Program-made: the position numbers and the translations under genes
Source of the DNA: Globisporangium splendens
Lineage: Eukaryota; Oomycota; Peronosporomycetes; Pythiales; Pythiaceae
Assembly: GCA_006386115.1 (NCBI GenBank)
Contig: VFIW01000013.1
Span: forward strand, 434,001 to 498,000
Length of the DNA stretch: 64,000 nt
Direction of reading: 5' to 3'
The notes under the pieces: model-generated
Told to the model about the DNA's origin: nothing
Database searches by the model: none
What the model saw: only the letters and a program-made list of their open reading frames with translations
Shown here: positions 29,205 to 41,179 of the stretch, piece by piece
How positions within the stretch are numbered: position 1 is the first letter of the stretch
Layout: every line of letters begins with the position of its first letter

Positions 29205-32200
29205 GGTTGTCGTCCTACTGTGTGTCGTCGCGGGGTGGCTGCTTGTTGAGCTGCACGACAATGTACGCACCGTCCGTCACGTCGCTTGAAAGAGAGAGGG
29301 GGGACTCCTACTCTCGAGGGGTGGAAATGCGAAATGAACGAGAGCCCACGTTACGAATGAAGAGTTGGAGACCTGCCGCTGCCAGCAAGCAAGTGGAGCT
29401 TAACACGAGCGGGAGGGAAAAGGGGACGGACGGGGCAGCCATGCTGGTCGGCAGCAAATCCACAAACCCGCCCACATGCGTACGCGCCCTCATCCCCCTC
29501 GCTTCGTTCCCTCCGCCCTCCTCTCCTCACGCCTCCTCTCACTAGCACTCCTCCACTTGGGGAAAAAGCACAGGCGAACCGTACAGAAAAAGGGTGATCT
29601 CCACAACCACATCCACCTCTCCGGGTCGTGAGACACGGGTAGAACCGGGCGTGGGTTGCTCCGGCCCAGCCCAAAATGAATCTCGACACATCGATACAGT
29701 ACACCACAAAACAACCAGCGGTGTTCTCTTGACGGTAGCCATCCTGCCAACATTGCACACCAATATACAAACTCACCACCTTTTGCTCAATTGCATTGTG
29801 TATTCTTGCATGGCCAGTTTGCCATTGATGCCAAATTGCAGTCCGGTCCTTTGTTCTCTTGGTTTCAGTCAGCGTGGGCAGTGCCAAGGATACAAAGTAC
29901 AGACGGAAAAGCGGAAAGTACCAATGATACAAACCCGCTCAACTGGCCCACCGACAAACTGTTTAGCAAGCAGTGCATAGAACAATTGCATGCAGATCCA
30001 CAGGCACATTGTCTGATTTTCCTACCAGTGGGCTTGAACGATTGGGACTTTTTGCAAGTTTGTAAAATGCCTGACTCCCTTTTTGCATGAGGTGCTTTCG
30101 ATAATTTGCAGTTTGCTCTCTTGCCAATTGTGCCTGGGAAAGGGAGCAAACGCACTCTGACAAGAGTGACCCTGTCCTCGTTCTCAAAAACGAAGCAACA
30201 CGCCAAGTCACAAGTCACATTTGCTGAGCAAAGGATAAGAAGACGACGAACTGCCGCCATCAGCTGTTTCCAGAGCAGTTCAACGAACACAAAGAACCGA
30301 TTGCCCTGTCTGCGCACGGGGTAGGGGCACGCACAGTGCACCTGAGAACATCGCGCAGAGCCGGTACGCCTTCATGTGCGTACAGTACGGAGTGTGTGTG
30401 CAATACAAAAGCAGCATTTGTCGACCGATGTGGTGAGTGGGGCTCGTTTTGTTGTTGATTCTGTCAACTGCCTCCGTGCCGCTGTTCATAGTGGGAGGGA
30501 GGCACACCGCGGCGGAAGGCGACAGTTGCCGGTGAGTCATTGTCCACATGTCGATCCCGCTTGAACCATTTCGGCAAGAATGCAGCACCGCGGCTGGCCA
30601 CATTGTTATCCTGTATCCTGAGAGCACGCGACTGCACTCGCCACTTAAACATGTCGCGCAAGTGGACATTACTCTCCTATTTAAACTGAGCCAATTTGTT
30701 GCTAAGACCCCTAGGGATCAACAGTAAAAAAAAGTGAGTTACACGCTTGTAAAAATTGTGTTCGTCGGTACTGTACTGCATGCACCACGACGCATCCTGA
30801 CAGCCAGACAAGGCGAACAAAAAAACAAAAAGAAAAACAAAAAAATAGAAAAACAGCGGTCACGCACCTCGTGTCGATTTTTCTCGGCGTTGTAACGGTC
30901 GTACCTGCAGATTTGGGTGCAAAGGGAACGCGGTTTCGTTGAGGCAATGGACCTCGCAGTCGTTCGATAATTTTCGTAGTTGCCTTTGTTTGCCGTTCTT
31001 GCAGTAACATTTTTGCGTTCATGAGGTTGACTGCAAAAGACAGGCCGACGAATAAAAACCACACACACGCCAACAAATTGGACCTCTGGGAAGTCCAAAC
31101 ACGTGCGCAAGTTGCCGAACCAAGAAAGGGAGGGGCGAAGAAGGGCCATCCGCACTGATTTGACTGGTCTGCATGACACCAGTGGCTCGTGTCTGTTTGT
31201 CTGCTGTTTTGTGTGGGAATGCTGCACAGTGCCATGTGGTGCCTTGTGTCACATGCAAGCGCCTTGTTGACAGGCTCGTGTCTGCGTGCTCACGTGTATG
31301 TGTGTGTGTGTGTATGTGTGTGCTGCTGCTGTTTGTTTGCATGATTGCATGGGTGCAGGCGAACTGTGGGCGTCGACTCCTTCAACTTTGAACCCCTTCG
31401 GCGCGAAAATCGGATAAAAACGCGGTCCGTGTCAACTGTGGCTAGTGACACGATCAGTGGTCCACCTATATCGAGAATAGAGTCGCGTCCCACGTTCTCG
31501 TTTACAGGTTGAGTGAGAGAGTGGGAACAAATCGCCTGAAGAACCCACTCTCGACTATCAGCAATTTGAGTACAGTTGCAAGCGTAATTTCCGCCCACAA
31601 GCACCACTTGTTGATGCTAAGCAATTGACAGCATCTACGGTACATTTTGTCGGGAGGTTTCAGAAACGATGAAGCATCAACGAGTGAGTATATCTGCCGT
31701 CGTCGATGTCGCAGAAAACTACAGAAAAAAATGGGCGAATCTGTGTCAATAGCGCTAACCAGCAAGTTTTTTCTTCTCTGTTTTCTGCACCTGCAGTTTG
31801 CACATCTTATATTTACGCAGTTTGCACCAGCCACTCGCGTCAAGTTTGCAAGGCGGCTGGCTGTTCTCTCGTCCAGTTGAGGTTGCTGCAGTTTATTGAA
31901 CTGACTTGATTTCAATTTGACAGACAGGGCAGGTCAGCATCTAGCAATGGACCTGTCGTGTTGTTGTCGGTGCAGTTCCACGAGGAAGCCACACGCTTTT
32001 GTTTGCTTTCCGAAACAAACCAAAATGGATCCTTTCTAAAATTGCAACAGCAATTGTTCCTACATTTAAATAGTTCGACCAAGTTGCTGCTTCTACCTAA
32101 ACTGTCAAAACAGACTTGTCAACTGTGCCTAAAAAAGGTGACAAACCGAAAAGTGCGAGTGCTGTGGTCCTTTTCGTGCTGACCACGAACCAGTGGGATC

Positions 32201-32664
32201 AGCAATACATGTCGGGTCAAAAAAAGTGGCGCGCGAGGCGGGTGTGTGCGCCTCAGAAAGAGCTTCAAATTCGGCTTGTCGCTCGCTCGTCGGAACTTCG
32301 AATTCACGTGAATCCCACCACACACTTCGAAATTCTGTGAGTAAACGGCCGATCTTGCGCTGTTTGCATACACATGATGATGTTTTGCTGTATAAAAAGG
32401 ATCTGGCGGGAATGTGGACACACACATGTGTGCAACTGGATAAAGAAACGGCGTGTTGGGTGTGTAGGTAGTTGCTTGGGAGAGAATGAATGCATCGGCA
32501 TACAAAACACATAAATAAATCTGTAGGAGAACTTCTGCAAGCGGGATTTGCCAATTGTTGAGCTGAGAATTGTTGACAAAATGACGAAAGTTCAGTCTTG
32601 TGGGTTGTTGGCGACGGATTCCGGATCGGCAGCACAATGGACAAATGCTCTGCGTAGAAACCGC
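29205..32664. other. 3.4-kb stretch without a supportable gene
   Basis: Both strands hold only short frames without domain-like sequence, recognisable signal peptide plus RXLR motifs, or splice-linked exon pairs that I could join. Composition is more AT-rich and contains poly-A/poly-T runs and a GT microsatellite near 31294-31322. No terminal repeats or transposase fragments were noticed. It is the longest gene-free stretch in the window. Confidence 0.55.
31294..31322. repeat. GT microsatellite
   Basis: Alternating GT with two A interruptions, visible directly in the sequence. Confidence 0.8.
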
Positions 32665-33261
32665 TCACTTGGGCTGCAGCGCCAGCATGGCCGCCTTGAA
32701 CTCGCGGATCTCTTGCTCGTGGCGCTCGTGCTCGGCGCGCAGCTCTTGCTGGCGACGCGCGTCCTGCTCCTCGGCCTGCACGATGTGGATGCGGTGGTAC
32801 ATCGAGTTGATCGGCACGTCGTCGTAGTTGACGGCCGCTTTGCGCGGCGACGGCAGCGGCTGCGCCTTCACCACTACGGGAGCAGCTACGGCTGCTGTTA
32901 ATGACTCAGGCGGCATTTCTGGCATCGTGGGCTCTGCATTCCGAATGTCTCGTTCTGCGTTCTCATCAACGACGACGGCGTGAATGTCGGCTTCTTTAGT
33001 CACAACAGGAGCAGATTCGAAAGCGTGAAGTTCGATCTCCAGACTCTCATTCAATGTGGACGGCAGGATCGCCGCGGAGTCGTTCTGGTGCGTGAGCAGA
33101 TCTGCTGACGACTCGGTCGTGCTGGCATTGAATATCGACGACGCGTTTGATTCGAGCCGCTCTTTCAAGACCGCGATCGCCGGCGCTGCTGCTTCTGTGG
33201 TACTCGCATCGCTGCACGCGTCGCGCTTGACACGACGGCATCTCGACGGACAGCACCCCAT
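32665..33261 (-). CDS. Small acidic protein with N-myristoylation-type start
   Basis: Single exon, 198 aa. The start MGCCPSRCRRVKRD has Gly2 with two adjacent cysteines and a basic cluster, the layout of proteins anchored by myristate plus palmitate. The middle (30-135) is Ser/Thr/Ala/Glu-rich and probably disordered. The last 50 residues (IHIVQAEEQDARRQQELRAE and onward) are a charged heptad-like helix ending LALQPK. I do not recognise a family. A membrane-tethered coiled-coil adaptor is a reasonable inference. It lies downstream of the dynein pseudogene on the same strand. Confidence 0.7.
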   Translation of the reverse strand: MGCCPSRCRRVKRDACSDASTTEAAAPAIAVLKERLESNASSIFNASTTESSADLLTHQNDSAAILPSTLNESLEIELHAFESAPVVTKEADIHAVVVDENAERDIRNAEPTMPEMPPESLTAAVAAPVVVKAQPLPSPRKAAVNYDDVPINSMYHRIHIVQAEEQDARRQQELRAEHERHEQEIREFKAAMLALQPK

Positions 33262-33631
33262 GCTTGAATCAGCAAATGCGCTCGCACAAGGACGGCGACC
33301 AAAGGCGGCGACACAGGTTTGCTCTTGATGGGAACCGAATGAACTTTCGCCGCGTCACTCTCTCAGCGCTCTCCACCGCTAGAGCCCTTTGCATGTGCGG
33401 CCTTTTCGTTCTACACACTCAATGAGAAAAGCCCCCAGTGCACACACATGCGCACACGCCGCATTTCCAGTGAAAGGACACAACCGTCGCCATGCTTCCT
33501 ATAAATATCTGCACCCTTTCGTGGAGGGGTACGTCACCTTCGTGCAACATTTTCACCAGTCTTATTTATTTACGGATCCGTGTCCTATTCTCGGTATTTG
33601 CGTGTATCCCATCTGCATGATCACCTTTCCT
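33262..33631. other. Intergenic region between dynein remnant and small acidic protein
   Basis: About 370 bp; no gene seen. It should contain the promoter of the small myristoylation-type protein. Confidence 0.5.
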
Positions 33632-36600
33632 TTATTCGCTCAGGAAGAGCGCGACGCTCGCGAGGATCCAGCGCGCGTGGTCGCTGGCGATGGGCATAGC
33701 GATCTCCACGAGCATGCGTTCGCGGCTAGTAGCGTAGTAGAGCGGCACGCGGATGCAGTTCTCCTTGGTGTACATCTCGGCCGCGTCGTCGCGCGCGTAC
33801 GCGACGAAGCACGACGGCACGGCCACGAGCTCCTGCGCGTTCGACGACGCCTCGATGAGCGTGCCGCCCTCGAAGGACGCGCCCTGCAGCAGCAGGTGCG
33901 TGACCTCGAACCACTCGAGCTTGGCGTGCTGTGGCGACGACCCCAGCTTGTCCTTCTCCCAGCACGAGAGCAGCTTCATGCCGTCCATGGAGCACTGGAG
34001 TGCGCGCGCGCTCTGCTGCTGCAGCGCGTTCAGAAACGTGCCGGGGTGCAGCAGGTCCGACAAGTCGAGGCCGCGCGAGAGCAGCTTCCCGCTCACCGCG
34101 GCGTCCTGCCAGTCGTTCAGCGCGCGCTTGCGGATCGCCAGACCGCGCAGCCACGTCGGCACGCTCTCGCTGGCGTCCCATTTCGCGCTCCACTCGCTCG
34201 GCACGACGCCCTTGAGCAGCGCGCGCGCGATCGTCTGGGTCGCCGGTGTGAGCAGTCCCGTGCCGTAGATGACCTTCTTGAGCCCCTGCAGCGCCGCGTT
34301 GACCTGCTGCGCGAGGTCGAGCGCGTACTCGTTCTCGAGCGCCACGAACGCGTCCGCCGGCGCCATCACGTGCAGATTCTTGGTAGACGAAGAGCTACCA
34401 GACGAAGACGATGGACCGTCGAGATGGAACGTCGAAGTGAGCTTGGTCCAGTTCTCGATGAGCGGCCCCAGTTGCGCGCGCCACTTCTCGCGGTCGAACT
34501 TGTCGGTTGCCTCCTCGCTGGACGACAGCGCCTTGAGCTGTGCGATGACGTCGGCCGAGAGCGTGCGTTGCATGGAGCGCTCGATGTTGTCCGGCAGCCC
34601 AAACACCGCAGGCGCGTCGCTGTCGGGGAGGTGGTCGATCAGCGCCACGTAGTCCTCGTGGTGCGTGGACTGCGGCAGCTTGACGCCGCGCAGTAGGCTG
34701 CGCTGACCCGAGAGCAGCTCGTGGCTGAAATACTCGCTCAGGTTGCACCGGAGCACGCGCAGATCGTACGCGTTGTCGATGCGGCCCCCGTAGATCGCGT
34801 TCTCCATGAGGCCGTGCAGCGTGAGCCAGTCGATGGCGTTGCCGCCTCCACTGCCAGCAGTGCTACTCGCGAGCTCCATGACGTTGGACCCGGCGCGGAA
34901 ATCGCCAAAGGAGAACTCGTAAACCTTGGTCCAGCCCTGTGGGATGTACGTGCGTCGCTCCTGGGGCAGTGCGTGGAAATACGCCAGCAGGAACAGCAAC
35001 TGCGCGCGCGCCGGGGTTCCCTTGGCGATGTACTCGACGCTCCAGGATGCGTACGTGTGCTGCAGGTTCTTCTTCATGCCCAGCGGCGACTCGAACGTGA
35101 TCTTGATGCTCTGCTCGAGCAATACGAGCGGGAACGCGTCGTGGGGCTCTGTCGTCAGCCACAACCTGAACTTGTGGTGCGGCGTGAGGATGTTGATCTC
35201 CTTCTCGAGCGTCGGGAGCCACGCGATGACCAGGTGCAGGTTCTGGAGACAGAGCCACTCGCCGTGCTGCGTCGTGGACTTGAGCAGACTCAGCGCCTTG
35301 TCTTGTTGTCCGCCACCCATCGCGACCTCAAAGTAATGCGCCTTCCCGACCACGGCTGAGGCCACTTCTTCCAGCTCCTTGGATGGATCCGCGCCTGCAG
35401 TGGTGAGCAGCAGCACGGGGGTCACGTTGCTCGCTTCGTCCGTGCCGATCTCTTTGAAATCCAGCGGCGGGGGCGTGAGCGACTTGAGTTGCATCACACC
35501 GCATATAAACTGGATGATCGCGCTCTGCAGCCGGTCGGGACGCAGTGCCTGCACGACGAGCAGCTTCTGGAATGGCGACAGTCCGCCGCCTCCAGAGCCA
35601 CCGGATTTGTCCATTTTTGCGTGGAAGTGCTGCTCGCACTCCATGGACTTGGACCAGCGGATCCAGAGATCGTGGCTCTCGAACTTGCACTGCTGTGCGA
35701 GTCGCGGCAGCGTCTCGACGAAGAGTGCAAACGCTTCCTTCCGCTCAGGTGATGCCCACTCCGGTAGCGCGGCCGCTGCGCCAGACGATTTGTTCTCGTT
35801 CGCGACCAACTCGCCGGAGTTGCTTCTGCCAGATCCAGTCGGTCGTGGACCAGCAGTTCGTGGCGAGAAGCTGGTCGCAGACGTCGATGTGGTGCACGAG
35901 GTCGAGCACGAGAGCCTTGACCTTGAGACTCATGAGCAGCTCCGTGCTGAGATCTAGGGACGTCAGCTCGCGCAGCGTGTCTTGCAGGCTGCGTTTCAGG
36001 TCGCCAATGGTTCCGTTCTTGATCCCAGTTTCTGCTTGCTCACAGAATCGAATCTGTTCGGCCACACAGAGCACTTGGGACGGAAACTCCTGATAATCCG
36101 GCGCTTTGCTTGCAACGCATTGCGCGATAAGGACGCGGATCGTGCGGCGCATCTCCTCGGTGAACTTTTCGAGCCACTCCTCGACGGAGCTCGTGATCTG
36201 CACGGGTGTCTGGAGCACGACTTTCTCGCTCGCAGCGCTCAGCATCGCGACGATCTGATCCTTCGACTCGGAGAATCCCACGCGATGTACGCCCTGGTAC
36301 AGTTTCTTGAGATGGTTCTGGAGCACCGCCGGGTTCTGCGATTGCCCCAAGATCTCCAACAAGTCTTCATCACCGATGAAATAGAAGCGCGGCATGCGTG
36401 AGCGTTTCTCTTCGAGGAAGTCAGCGAGCGCTTTCTGGCAGCGTTCGAGCTGATCAACCATCGTGTTGAGCCGCTCGATGAGCTGCGGGAACACCATTTC
36501 GTCCGTGAGGTTGAACAATTTCGGGTCGCGCTCGATGTTGAGCATGATCTCAGTGAAGTCGTCGTCGACGCGGCGGAAGCGACTTTGCTCTGAAGGCAGC

Positions 36601-39600
36601 GCGCCTTTCGAGAAAATCGGCTCGAGGAAGACCCACTTGCGCTGGATGATGTTGAGTTGCGTCAGCGCCTGGTCCAGGATCGACATCTTGACCTCGTACT
36701 GCAGCGCCTCGAGCTCGAACGGCTTGAAGAACTGTGACTCCTTAAGCGACGCGAGCAGCGACTGGTTGTCTCCGAGTGCGAGCGTGATGTCCTTCCAGTC
36801 CTTGATGATCGACACGCGGCGGCCGTCGTGTTCGTGTGCAAGCAGCGAGAGCTCGGCAGTCTCTGTCCATGCACGCAACTCGAGTAGCGCGTCGCGGATC
36901 GTGACTTCACCTTGTGCACGCGCATGCAGCACTTTGACAAACTGCAGCGTCGCGGGTACTTCCAGCACGTCAAAGACATCGATGAAATGGCCGAGTGTGA
37001 GGTTGATCTTGTCGACATTGCGCGGCATCCCGAGTTTGCGGAACAGCTAGGTCCAGTGGTCGTCTTTGAAAGGCTCGCCGTGACAGAGCTTGAGCGTCGG
37101 CATGGCGCGCTTGACGTGGTTCTGGAAGTCCTGGATCTTGTTCACGGCCATCGTGCGCTCCGTGACCGACTGCTTGGCGGTTTCCACCCATTTCTGTGCG
37201 CAGTCCTGGAGCGCGAACACATTGGCACTGAATGTGATCCAGTCCTGCGCTGCGAGCGCCTTGATCTCGTCACAGAACTGCTTGTACGTGGACCAGTTGA
37301 GCACCGTGAGACTCACACTTGCGTCGATCGTCGCGAGGTCGTCAAACATGGGCTCGGCCATGCTGAACGCGTTGCAGCTGGCCGTGAGCGTCTCGCTGCG
37401 CGTCTTGAGCTCACTGAGCTTCGCCGTCTCGTCCTCGATCGGCTTGTAGACCTTGGCAGCCAAGTCATCTTCCTGCCAGGATGAGACCTCGAGCAACCGC
37501 AATCCAGTCCAGCGCTCGCGGAATTTGTCAATCGCCTCGTTGCACTGGACGACCTGGGCTTCGATTTCGCATTTCAAGCTCTCACGTTGGTCTTCGATCA
37601 TCTCGTTGAACGCTTCGTGGGAGACCTCAAAGTTTTCCCATTCGGTCGGGAGCTTGGCGAGCCGCGACTCGACCTCGTGCGTGTCGATCTTGGAGCTCGC
37701 GGACGCGCCAAGCACTGTGAGCAAGAGCACTTTCTTCTTCTCAGCCTTCTCGAAATGCGCGTGCATGGCGGTCTTGTTGGTGTCAATTTCCTTCCACTCG
37801 ATCTGCGCGTGGCTGATCTCTTCGATCGAGTGAGGCCGCGTATTGAGCTTCTCCTTGGCGGTCTCGACAAACTCCTCGACGATGCGCAGATGCGCAAGTG
37901 TGCTTTTCCGCAGCGACAGCAGCAATCCGTCTTGGAAGCGCTGCAAGTACTCGTCGAGCGTGCTCTTCAACGGCACAAGCGAGACGTGGATACAATCGAT
38001 TTTCAGGAAGTCTGGGATCTTCTCGGCCTCTTTGCGCTTCATCTTCACGGTCTTCAAGTTGATTTCCCAGTCCATCGGCTCGTGCAATTCGGACTCCATG
38101 AGTGACTCAAACTCACTGCTGCTGCCACTGCCCATGCGCGAGAGTAAGCTCCAGTGCTCATACTCGTACAAGAGCGACTCCAACAGCGTGAACAACTGCT
38201 CGCAGCTTTGGTACACGAGCACAAGGTTGTTGGCATTGGCGTCGCACATCGCGGCAAACACCTGCGGGTTCGCAAACCCATTGAACTTTGTCGGACGGGA
38301 CACGAACTTCTTCATGGCCTTGTAGTACGTCGTGCGGAGCTCCTCGATTGGCGGCTTGAGCAGCAGCGAGAGCGTACCTGGACCATTCGTAGTCACAGCA
38401 CTCGATGATGACGAGGGCAGGGGGAAATGCAACTCGGTCTTGATGTCCTTGATCTCCGGGAGGTTCTCATTGAGCATCTCGAGTCCCATTTGGTAGCCAC
38501 TCTCAAGGACTTTGTACAGCTGATGGTCCCAGTAGAGAAACCACTTCTTGGTGCGTGCTGGGTCCTGCTTCTTCGTCACGGCGAGCACGGTCTTCTTGAT
38601 GTCGTCCCAGCGCTCCTTCCATTTCGTCGGGTACCGCAGCAGATCGATGTCCATGAGCGCGAGGAACTCCTCGCTGAGCTTCTCATGCGCGCGCTTGAAG
38701 CGCCGGTTCTCCGAGGACAACTTGTCGGCCGCGTCCTGTAGCTGCTTGACATACTCGTTGCACTCTTCGAGGTTTTGCCACGTCACGTCCTTCTTCGAGA
38801 ACGAGCTGCTCTTTTGTTGTGCGAGTCCAGGTCGCTTGACAGCCTCTTCGAACGCGAGTCCAGCAGCATGGGTTTTGCTCCTCAATGATCTGGCTTTCCA
38901 TGTTGTTGTAGAAGTTGGCCACTTTCTTGAGTGTAACACCATAGCGGTAGTATTTTTCGGCTTCTTCGGCGACTTTGCGCACTTTTGGTGGGACCCACTC
39001 GTTGTCTTTCTTGGCACCGCCACTGGTGGAACCATGGAGCGCCGAGAGCTCGGTGAGCTGCCGCACGTCACGCAACAGAGTCACGAGAAGCTCGCTGTAG
39101 TTCACGATCAGGTCGCCGTTCTTGTCGATCTGCATAAGCTTGCCGCTCAAGCGCAGTGAGTCCTCGCCCTCCTGCTCGAGCTGGTTCTCGATCTGCTCCT
39201 GCCAGTCGCGCACCTTGTCGAGCACCATGCCGTTCACCTTGGCCAGGAGCTGCTCGCACTGGTGCGCAAATTGCTTGAACGCCGGCAGATCCGCCAGCAC
39301 GTGTTTGGCTAATTGATGCATCTCCACGACGCGCGTACTCAGCATGTGGCTCCAGACGATTGCATTCACCTTGGGGCTCAGCGTTTTCCCAATATGGAAT
39401 GCCTTTTCCTTTTGCTGTCGCCGCGTCTCGAAATCGCTCTCGAGCTGATCCAAATGCGTCAGAAGCTGCGCCAGCAATGCGTCGCGTTCTCCCGCGAGCG
39501 CCTTGGCGAGCGAAGGACGCTGTAACAGGTTGCGGTACCGCTGCAAGAGACGCACCGCAGTGCTGGGTTTGCTCGCGCAAGATCGCGCCGACCTGAGTCT

Positions 39601-40840
39601 CCACGGGTGCAAAAGTCGATTCATACTCCTTGGCTGCCTTTTGCCACACTTGTTCCGTGTATGGGTTGTAGTACAGCGGTTTTAGCTTGGCAAACGGCTG
39701 GAAACACGATGACGAGAGTTTGTGGGTCATCGCGCGCGGTAAAAGCGAAATGAGCTCTTCGTATGTCGTACAGATGCGAAGAATTTCCTCCATGCGCTTG
39801 ATCAAAGCCTGCAGCGGCACGTCGGTATCGGATTTCTTGCCGACCCATGGGTGCTCGTCGTAAGATGGCCACATGGTCTCGGTGAGCGTGTCGATGCTGG
39901 ACGTCCATTTCTCGCACAGCGCGATCGATTGCTGCAGCAGGATGGTCACGTCATGGAGGTTTCCTGTCCACACGTTCAGCGCGTTTGCCTTCTCAAGGAT
40001 AAACGTGTTGATCGCTGAGCCAACGAGCCCGAGCAGGTGATTCATTCGTGGCTGCGGGTACTGATTCTCTCGCGACAGATCGGCACGCCAGATATCGTCG
40101 AGCGTGTTGTACGATTCTTCCAAGACCTCCATCATCTCGTCAAAGGTGAGGGTTTCCAGGTTGCTGTACCGCTGGTGGATGTTGTCGAAGGCGGCGCAGA
40201 ATTTCTTGGCGCGCTTTTGGTTTTTCTGGTCAGCGCGCTCCCAGTACTGGAATTCGTCATTGATCGTGACGATATTCATCAGTGCAGCAGCGTCGCCGTC
40301 GTTTCCAGTCGCTTTGCTGCTGACGCTACTACTAGAACCGTCTCCGGAAAGCATCGCACTCCCCATACCTGTGTCAAGTTCGATGAGGATGTCTTTGAGT
40401 TTTTGTGAAAGCTGACTTGCGTTCGCATCGTTCTTCAGCAGCATTGGCGCGTAAACTTGGTGCACGGCCTGATACAGACTCTGCAATGGAGATTGCATGA
40501 CCGATGTGACCTGAATGCTCGTGCTCATGTTGTCAGGCATGAGTGCCACGGGTCTCACTTTCACAAACACGGTCTCGTACTTGCTTTTCGTGCCCGCGTC
40601 GCGCAGCTGATTCGAGAGAATGACGTCAAACTGGTCCTCTCTGTTGTTGTCTGCTGCGTCGCGCAGAAGAACTCGCGCCTGTAATACACTGCACTGCGGA
40701 TCGTCGAGAAAGACGTCCATGGCATCCTCAGACGATTTCTCCTTGCTGATGCGCACGCTGCGTCCCCACATACACTTCAGTAACGTCACGGCATAATTGC
40801 GGCGCTCATCGGCACTCCAATCTGGGTCCACTGGATCCAT
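33632..40840 (-). pseudogene. Cytoplasmic dynein-2 (IFT retrograde) heavy chain, disrupted and internally deleted
   Basis: The tail starts at MDPVDPDWSADERRNYAV (40840) and follows DYNC2H1 closely: LYQAVHQVYAPMLLKND, LKPLYYNPYTEQVW, RYRNLLQRPSL, ENRRF, LYKVLESGYQMGLEMLNENL, then linker-region EVTIRDALLEL, IQRKWVFLEPIFSKGALP and FYFIGDEDLLEILGQS. The linker ends at DWIWQKQLR near 35815. Immediately, and out of frame, the sequence resumes in the AAA6/C-terminal part (LPEWASPERKEAF, QALRPDRLQSAI, YGGRIDNAYDLRVL) and runs to a normal end at 33632. AAA1 to AAA5, every P-loop, and the stalk are missing. Further lesions: frame change near 39560-39575, frame change near 38862-38875, and an in-frame TAG at 37047-37049. 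No GT-AG intron explains the frame changes. About 2,350 codons remain of roughly 4,300 expected. Confidence 0.85.
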
Positions 40841-41179
40841 TCTGCGTCTCACTTCGTCCACTTTTCGGCAACAACACCTCTGCCCTTGTGTGCGTACGTC
40901 TCCTCCTGCGAATGCAGGAACAAACGAAGAGGCGACAGACACACCACTGATAGCCCGATGAGCACAAAACGGCGCCGATGGGCAGTCGAGTGCACTACGA
41001 AAGGTCACGCTGGACACGTACTCGTGTGGTCCACCACCTACACAAAAGTATCTTATTTGTTTTTAGAGGTGACGTGTCAGACATGACGTCCGTTACAGTC
41101 TCACTATGCAGTTGTGGAGGTACTTACCCCACCAGCTTCAACATGCTCCCTTCCTGCTCGGAGGCTGACGGATTGCAAA
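40841..41179. other. Divergent intergenic region
   Basis: About 340 bp between the dynein-2 remnant and the plus-strand gene at 41180. The minus-strand frame continues upstream of the dynein ATG, but with no conserved content. No motif singled out. Confidence 0.5.

Noticed and set aside
30711..31235. Possible small membrane protein (174-codon minus-strand frame)
   Set aside because: Hydrophobic stretches come from poly-A/T tracts. No similar frame, signal or splice support was found.
29205..32664. RXLR or Crinkler effector genes in the gene-poor stretch
   Set aside because: No frame combined an N-terminal signal peptide with RXLR/EER or LFLAK-type motifs.
33389..34696. 435-codon plus-strand open frame over the dynein C-terminus
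   Set aside because: Shadow of the dynein-2 C-terminal coding strand; composition is Arg/Leu/Val/Ala-rich as expected for an antisense frame of GC-rich coding DNA.
33632..40840. Ordinary introns explaining the dynein frame changes
   Set aside because: No GT-AG pairs of workable length lie at the frame changes, the stop at 37047 has no flanking sites, and an intron cannot stand in for the missing AAA1-AAA5 coding sequence.
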